A stretch of DNA of 20,797 nucleotides from Clostridiaceae bacterium (lineage in GTDB: Bacteria; Bacillota; Clostridia; Peptostreptococcales; Peptostreptococcaceae): assembly GCA_902362365.1 (NCBI GenBank), contig CABIVQ010000051.1, positions 1-20,797 on the forward strand, in the 5' to 3' direction. The position numbers and the translations under genes are program-made. The notes beneath the pieces are model-generated. The model saw only the letters and a list, made by a program, of their open reading frames with translations, had not been told where the DNA came from and searched no databases. Positions within the stretch are counted from its first letter, which is position 1; every line of letters begins with the position of its first letter. Positions 17,070 through 20,797 of the stretch are shown one piece after another.

Positions 17070-17387
17070 CTATTTCTCAATATAAATAAACTCTGTAATT
17101 TTTTTATCATCATTGTATCTCTCATTAAGTATTTTAATTAAAAATTCATCAGATTTAAAAGAGAATGTTTCTTCATAAGATTTAAACTCAGATATAATAT
17201 CCTCTTTTACTTCAGAAATGTCATTAGTTATTTTAGTTACATTTTTAATTTCAGCTTTTTTATTAAGGATTGGATTATATTTAAATTCGAATTTATAAAT
17301 CGATTTACCTCCTTTAAATAATTCATATTTATTAATATAATTGTAGCACTGTATAAGCTTAATTTCATCTAATGAATTAAAATAAAC
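17070..17387 (-). pseudogene. Start-less remnant of an unknown minus-strand gene (105 codons)
   Basis: The minus strand is open from just after a TAA (17388-17390) to a TAG at 17070-17072. It encodes VYFNSLDEIKLIQCYNYI, then through KGGKSIYKFEFKYN to a lysine- and glutamate-rich C-terminus ending in KITEFIYIEK. The amino acid pattern and codon choice look like a real protein, but no ATG, GTG or TTG is available to begin it. The frame may be the 3' part of a gene whose 5' end was deleted. Alternatively, translation may begin at ATT (17298-17300), which has AAAGGAGGT (17307-17315) six bases before it and would give 76 residues. The homology of the protein is unknown to me. It is convergent with the giant activase-like gene. 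Confidence 0.5.
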
Positions 17388-17429
17388 TTAATATAAATAT
17401 AGAAATAAAATAATATATTTTGAATATAA

Positions 17430-17482
17430 AATGGTACTTTCCACAACTAAGAACGTATGTTCTTAACGGCGAAAAGTACCAT
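17430..17482. repeat. Two-part hairpin or cruciform
   Basis: The outer arms ATGGTACTTT and AAAGTACCAT (10 bp) enclose an inner stem AAGAAC/GTTCTT (loop GTAT), separated by unpaired 8- and 7-nt stretches. Read on the minus strand it is followed by TTTTATATT, so it could act as a second terminator for the antiporter. Its long internal loops are unlike a simple terminator. Confidence 0.6.
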
Positions 17483-17491
17483 ATAAACCAT

Positions 17492-17520
17492 AAATGCTAG
17501 TAGATTATCTACTAGCATTT
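17492..17520 (-). terminator. Hairpin spanning the antiporter stop codon
   Basis: A perfect 13-bp stem (17492-17504 with 17508-17520). The loop TTA is the complement of the antiporter stop codon, so the last four sense codons form one arm. On the minus strand it is followed by ATGGTTTAT, a poor T-tract. Confidence 0.55.
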
Positions 17521-18719
17521 GTTTCAATAACAACTTTTTCTTTCTTTTCTCTAAAAGCAAGTTTTAATAAAATTGGAGCAATTATAGTAGTTACAACTAC
17601 AACAATTACTACTGGACCAAGCATTGATGTAGATATTAATCCTAATGCTGCACCTTTACTAGCAACTATAAGAGCAACCTCACCTCTTGATACCATACCA
17701 ACTCCTATTTGATAAGATTCCCTAGGTGAAAACTTACATAATCTTGCACCTATTCCTGCACCTACTATCTTTGTTAAAATAGCTATTATTGTAAGTAATA
17801 CTGCAAACATAACAATATTAAAATCCATTGCTGGCAAAACTATTTTAAGCCCTATACTCGCAAAGAATACAGGTGATAATAATGCATAAGATACAATATT
17901 TAATCGATTAGAAATAAATTCTTTTCTATCTATATTAGATAAGACTAAACCTGCTATAAATGCACCTGTTATATCTGCTACATCGAATACCTCTTCTGAG
18001 ATATATGACAATAATAAACAGAATACAAATGAAGCAATTATAAATCTTCTTCTATCACGATTTTCATAATTTGACCATGCTTTAAAAATTTTATAGGAAA
18101 TAAATCCAACTATTATAGCAAATATAAAGAATCCTGCTATTTTCATTAAAACAAATCCTACTTTAACTGAAGTGTCAGTAAGACTAGATATAACAGTTAA
18201 TGCTATAATACCTAATATATCATCTATTATAGCTGCACCTAATATTGCTGTACCAGCAGAAGTATTAAGTTTCCCCATTTCTTTTAATGTTTCTACTGTT
18301 ATACTAACAGATGTCGCAGTTAATATAATTCCTATGAATATGTTTTGTAAAAATACAGTTCCGCTTGTACCTTCTGATAATTCTGGTATAGCGTAAAAGT
18401 GAGCTATAGCGAATCCTCCGATTAAAGGAATAATCACTCCTAATGAAGCAATTATAAAAGAAGCTTTACCAGTTTTTTTAAGTTCTTCTAAATCAGATTC
18501 CAAACCTGCATTGAACATTAATACAATTACACCAAGCTCTGATAACTGAATAATAAAATCAGTTTCGCTTAAAATATTAAGCATTGCTGGACCAAGAATT
18601 AATCCAGCTAATAATGCACCTACAACTTGCGGCATTTGAAATTTTCTTGTTATTAGACCTAAAACCTTTGTACTTAATAGTATTAATGCTAAGTCTAATA
18701 AAAACTTATAAGATAACAT
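17505..18719 (-). CDS. CPA2-family cation/proton antiporter (NapA/Kef-type transmembrane domain)
   Basis: A 404-residue integral membrane protein with about twelve or thirteen helices covering nearly its whole length. Landmarks are PQVVGALLAGLILGP (30-44), FNAGLESDLEELKKTG (69-84), the unwound-helix segment LTATSVSITVETLKEMGKL (133-151), and the ion-binding pair in AAIIDDILG (162-170) with D166 and D167. Two adjacent aspartates are typical of the electrogenic Na+/H+ exchangers in this superfamily. There is no C-terminal TrkA-N or RCK domain, so it is not a full-length KefB/KefC channel. The role is expected to be Na+ or K+ export and pH balance, with the ion not certain. The start follows AGGGGATGAG. 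A divergent fabG-like gene lies upstream. Confidence 0.88.
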   Translation of the reverse strand: MLSYKFLLDLALILLSTKVLGLITRKFQMPQVVGALLAGLILGPAMLNILSETDFIIQLSELGVIVLMFNAGLESDLEELKKTGKASFIIASLGVIIPLIGGFAIAHFYAIPELSEGTSGTVFLQNIFIGIILTATSVSITVETLKEMGKLNTSAGTAILGAAIIDDILGIIALTVISSLTDTSVKVGFVLMKIAGFFIFAIIVGFISYKIFKAWSNYENRDRRRFIIASFVFCLLLSYISEEVFDVADITGAFIAGLVLSNIDRKEFISNRLNIVSYALLSPVFFASIGLKIVLPAMDFNIVMFAVLLTIIAILTKIVGAGIGARLCKFSPRESYQIGVGMVSRGEVALIVASKGAALGLISTSMLGPVVIVVVVTTIIAPILLKLAFREKKEKVVIETNASR

Positions 18720-18789
18720 TTTAACTCATCCCCTTTTTCCCCAACAAATATATATATGATATAGGATACAAATATGTACTTTAATAGTT

Positions 18790-18818
18790 AGTCTAGTCTC
18801 ATAAATTGACTTTGTCAA
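18790..18818 (-). promoter_or_regulatory. Antiporter promoter with overlapping palindrome
   Basis: On the minus strand TTGACA (18813-18818) and TAGACT (18790-18795) are 17 bp apart, about 70 bp before the start codon. The -35 is half of the palindrome TTGAC-TTT-GTCAA (18806-18818), which could be an operator. Confidence 0.45.
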
Positions 18819-19002
18819 CTTAAATTTTGAAAATATATTATATTGAATAACTTTTTGAACATAAAATCAATTAAATATAGTTTTATAAAAATAATTCTCT
18901 TTATTTTAAATATATTATTTTAATAATAAAATATTAAAAGTCTTATAGTTTTGTTATAATAACCTATATAATTTCAAATGATAAAACTAATAAGGAGTAC
19001 AT

Positions 19003-19740
19003 ATGAATAAAAAAACAGTATTAATAACGGGAGCCTCTAGAGGTATTGGTAAAGCAATAGCTAAATTATTCGCTGAAAATAACTATAATGTTGTTATAAA
19101 CTATAATAAATCAGAAGATGAAGCTAAAGAATTACAAAATTATTTAACTAATAAAGGATACTCTGTGAGAATATTTAAGGCTGATGTGTCGAATATAAAT
19201 GAAGTTAATTCTTTAGTTAACTATACTATAGGACAATTTGAAAAAATTGATGTATTAATAAATAATGCAGGAATTAGTAAAACAAATTTATTCACAGATA
19301 TAAGTTATGAAGAATGGAACGAAATAATGAATGTAAACTTAAATGGAGTTTTTTATACAACAAAAAAAGCACTTCAATATATGCTTCCTGAAATGAGTGG
19401 AAAAATCATAAATATATCATCAATATGGGGAATGGTGGGAGGATCTTTTGAAGTTCATTACTCAGCTTCTAAAGCAGCTATTATTGGTATGACTAAAGCT
19501 TTAGCAAAAGAGCTAGGTCCATCTAATATAAATGTTAATTGTATAGCTCCAGGTGTAATAAAGACTGATATGCTTAACAATGTAAGTGAAGATACATTAG
19601 ATGCGTTAAAAGAAGAAACACCACTTATGAAATTAGGTTCACCAGAAGATATAGCTAAATGTGCATTATTTTTAGCTAGTGAGGGAGGAGACTTCTTAAC
19701 AGGACAAGTAATAAGTCCAAATGGTGGTTTTGTAATATAA
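19003..19740 (+). CDS. fabG: FabG-like 3-oxoacyl-ACP reductase (SDR family)
   Basis: A 245-residue classical short-chain dehydrogenase/reductase, the size of FabG. TGASRGIG (9-16) binds NADP(H), NNAG (87-90) is the structural motif, and the catalytic set is S139/S140, Y153 and K157 (YSASK). PGVIKTDM follows in the substrate region. The likely reaction is NADPH-dependent reduction of 3-oxoacyl-ACP to 3-hydroxyacyl-ACP. It stands outside any fatty-acid synthesis cluster, so a different keto substrate is possible. AAGGAG before the ATG supports the start. TATAAT occurs at 18955-18960 and 18967-18972, but neither has a strong -35. The deformylase gene lies 43 bp downstream with no terminator between, so the two form an operon. 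Confidence 0.85.
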   Translation: MNKKTVLITGASRGIGKAIAKLFAENNYNVVINYNKSEDEAKELQNYLTNKGYSVRIFKADVSNINEVNSLVNYTIGQFEKIDVLINNAGISKTNLFTDISYEEWNEIMNVNLNGVFYTTKKALQYMLPEMSGKIINISSIWGMVGGSFEVHYSASKAAIIGMTKALAKELGPSNINVNCIAPGVIKTDMLNNVSEDTLDALKEETPLMKLGSPEDIAKCALFLASEGGDFLTGQVISPNGGFVI

Positions 19741-19749
19741 ATATTTAAT

Positions 19750-19809
19750 AAGGAGAAATAGACAACATTGTCTGTAATTAAAAATGATAAGAGAAATCGT
19801 AAGAGATAA
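19750..19809 (+). promoter_or_regulatory. Unusual translation start region of the deformylase gene
   Basis: The only good ribosome binding site (AAGGAGA, 19750-19756) is 27 bases before the ATG at 19784, too far to work directly. Between them lies the inverted repeat AGACAACATTGTCT (19760-19773). The same site correctly serves a TTG at 19768 that opens a 13-codon frame (MSVIKNDKRNRKR) ending at 19809, which overlaps the deformylase start in another frame. Confidence 0.4.
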
Positions 19810-20197
19810 CAAAAAACTAATGATAAAATCAGTTGAGGCAACAATAAATGATTTATATATTATTGATGATATGATTGATACTGCAAAAGCAAATAATGAT
19901 ATTTGTGTTGGACTAGCAGCAAATCAAATTGGAGAAAGTATACGTATCATTGTAGTGGAGATGGGAGGCTTTTTTGTACCACTTGTAAATCCAAAAATTA
20001 TAAGTCATAGTAAAACTACATATGAAGTAGAAGAAGCTTGTTTGTCACATGAAGGAACTAAAGAAACAACTAGATATCATTCAATTGAAGTAGAGTACTG
20101 TGATAGAACATTTACTAAGAAAAAACAAAATTTTAGTGGTTTTGTAGCTCAAGTAATTCAGCATGAAATGGATCATTGTGAAGGTATTCTGATTTAA
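19784..20197 (+). CDS. def: Peptide deformylase (short clostridial type)
   Basis: A 137-residue metalloenzyme that removes the N-formyl group from new proteins. All three family motifs are present. Motif 1 is VGLAANQ (42-48). Motif 2 is EEACLS (83-88), with Ala in place of the usual Gly before the metal ligand C86. Motif 3 is QHEMDHCEG (126-134), with metal ligands H127 and H131 and catalytic E128. The C-terminus ends soon after motif 3, as in the short deformylases of clostridia, which often exist beside a full-length copy. I keep the ATG at 19784 because MIREIV is a typical N-terminus of this group and an in-frame TAA lies nine bases upstream. It lacks a close ribosome binding site. Probably co-transcribed with the fabG-like gene. 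Confidence 0.9.
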   Translation: MIREIVRDNKKLMIKSVEATINDLYIIDDMIDTAKANNDICVGLAANQIGESIRIIVVEMGGFFVPLVNPKIISHSKTTYEVEEACLSHEGTKETTRYHSIEVEYCDRTFTKKKQNFSGFVAQVIQHEMDHCEGILI

Positions 20198-20206
20198 TTT
20201 ATATTT

Positions 20207-20247
20207 AAAAAGCTAGATGAGATATTAAATATTTCATCTAGCTTTTT
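20207..20247. terminator. Bidirectional intrinsic terminator
   Basis: A long stem of AAAAAGCTAGATGA paired with TCATCTAGCTTTTT, continuing past one G-U pair through ATATT/AATAT to a tiny loop (20207-20247). It has A- and T-tracts on the two sides. It serves the deformylase and the convergent small gene. Confidence 0.88.
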
Positions 20248-20248
20248 A

Positions 20249-20446
20249 TTAATCATTTCTATCATCAATTCTCTTACCTTCAGGATATGGATTATTACTA
20301 TTTATAACTCTAAAACCTACAATGTCTGTAGTTTCACTGTCTGTACTTTCTTCTATATCTAATGCATCTTTTATTTGGTGAAATTGATCATCGTATTTAT
20401 CTAATACAAGCTCTTCAGTTTCTGTATTCATTTTTTTATTTTTCAT
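20249..20446 (-). CDS. Small hydrophilic orphan protein, 65 aa
   Basis: I do not recognise this protein. It is short, charged and without membrane segments or cysteines, rich in Asp, Glu and Lys. The N-terminus is basic (KNKK), the middle acidic and probably disordered (DIEESTDSETTD, 30-41), and the C-terminus reads GFRVINSNNPYPEGKRIDDRND. It is preceded by a strong ribosome binding site (GAGGAGGTAAAG) immediately before the ATG, which together with its own terminator argues that it is a real gene. The right IS boundary (20470) is 23 bp before the start codon, so its native promoter has been separated from it, as for the epimerase gene at the other end. Confidence 0.6.
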   Translation of the reverse strand: MKNKKMNTETEELVLDKYDDQFHQIKDALDIEESTDSETTDIVGFRVINSNNPYPEGKRIDDRND

Positions 20447-20491
20447 CTTTACCTCCTCAGTTAAATAAACGTTTTGTTAACTTATTTATAT

Positions 20492-20521
20492 TTGAATCTC
20501 GCCCCCGATAGGGATTACAAT
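20492..20521 (+). promoter_or_regulatory. Candidate transposase promoter
   Basis: TTGAAT (20492-20497) and TACAAT (20516-20521) are separated by 18 bp, 47 bp before the TTG start. The same promoter exists mirrored at the left end, reading out of the window. Confidence 0.45.
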
Positions 20522-20568
20522 AGTTTCACCACAAAACATATTCCCCCTATAGAAAGGAGTCGAGAAAA

Positions 20569-20797
20569 TTGAAACCTACGGTTAAATGCCCTGAATGTTA
20601 TAACACAAATTTGTATAAGTTTGGTAAGGATAAGAATTCCAATCAAAAGTACTTATGCAAAAAAATGTCGTAGACAATTTACCTTACAATCAAGCAAGAA
20701 GCATTCTCTTGGGTATCCTAAATGTCCTGTATGTGGAAAAGGTATGTACCTTCACCATAAATACAAGTACCATGTTAGCTTTAAATGTAATAACAAA
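20569..20797 (+). pseudogene. Zinc-ribbon transposase, N-terminal part, frameshifted
   Basis: The frame opens at TTG 20569, seven bases after AAAGGAG (20553-20559), and reads KPTVKCPECYNTNLYKFG through YLCKKMS to a TAG at 20671-20673. Removing one A from the run of seven (20659-20665) restores an uninterrupted frame to the window end: CKKCRRQFTLQSSKKHS, then a second zinc-ribbon half, YPKCPVCGKGMYLHHKYKYH, and FKCNNK. The intact protein would therefore carry two N-terminal zinc ribbons, as do several DDE transposases with InsA-like N-termini. The frameshift may be decay, a homopolymer sequencing error or slippage used for expression. The catalytic domain lies outside the window. Confidence 0.7.

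Larger units (their letters stand above)
17032..17504. other. 473-bp intergenic region: terminator, gene remnant and large hairpin
   Basis: This gap has no intact gene. It contains the terminator of the giant protein, a minus-strand reading frame without a normal start codon (17070-17387), and a two-part hairpin (17430-17482) just downstream of the antiporter gene. Confidence 0.7.
20470..20797 (+). mobile_element. Right IS end (partial), with start of transposase
   Basis: The first 84 bases repeat 1-84 in inverted orientation. The element then enters a zinc-ribbon transposase gene that runs off the window. The IS tip appears to be CGTTTTGTTAAC. A candidate outward promoter and a ribosome binding site lie within it. 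I do not assign an IS family. Confidence 0.75.

Noticed and set aside
17237..17326. 29-codon frame beginning at ATG 17326 on the minus strand
   Set aside because: It has no ribosome binding site and a low-complexity product. The overlapping longer frame has a more protein-like composition.

Overview
The window comes from an AT-rich, endospore-forming, low-GC Gram-positive anaerobe. An alpha/beta-type small acid-soluble spore protein shows that the organism sporulates. A GlpP-controlled glycerol operon with a BFD-type flavoprotein and a very large acyl-CoA-dehydratase-activase-like protein, together with the codon use, suggest a clostridium, probably of the Peptostreptococcaceae. The family placement is inference from protein content only.

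Both ends are the same mobile element in inverted orientation. Bases 1-84 match the reverse complement of 20470-20553 at 83 of 84 positions. On the right the repeat runs into the start of a zinc-ribbon transposase, which carries a frameshift at a run of seven A. Both copies read outward, so about 20.4 kb lies between inverted IS ends. In each case the IS boundary is 23 bp from the start codon of a gene reading inward.

Left third (108-5975): a LacX-type aldose 1-epimerase relative; a tandem-BFD [2Fe-2S] protein; a dGTPase-family HD hydrolase; a probable DUF6873 protein; an acidic orphan protein; a secreted SH3-3D cell-wall protein; an orphan membrane protein; and the spore protein. Most are single-gene units separated by strong hairpins.

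Middle (6152-12578): a small YgjV/SemiSWEET-like membrane protein, a solitary holin-like protein, then the glycerol block. This block holds glpP (antiterminator), glpK, a GlpA-like FAD protein with a C-terminal [2Fe-2S] domain, a second FAD/NAD oxidoreductase and a DUF1667 protein. GlpK makes glycerol 3-phosphate, and the three-gene oxidoreductase unit is expected to oxidise it. The same 19-nt element, GGCTNGAGAAAAGAGAGCC, sits immediately before an intrinsic terminator in the leader of glpK and again in the leader of the oxidoreductase operon. These are most likely the RNA sites through which GlpP and glycerol 3-phosphate allow read-through. CcpA-like sites overlap or follow the promoters. 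No glycerol facilitator gene (glpF) is present.

Right third (12703-20446): a 1442-residue protein with two activase modules plus HgdB-like sequence; a 473-bp gap that hides the start-less remnant of a minus-strand gene and a large two-part hairpin; a CPA2 cation/proton antiporter; a FabG-like reductase followed by a short peptide deformylase with an odd translation start; and a small orphan protein beside the right IS.

I do not see a defence locus, CRISPR array, rRNA, tRNA or prophage. The most informative items are the duplicated antitermination modules, the symmetric IS placement, the start-less gene remnant and the deformylase start region.
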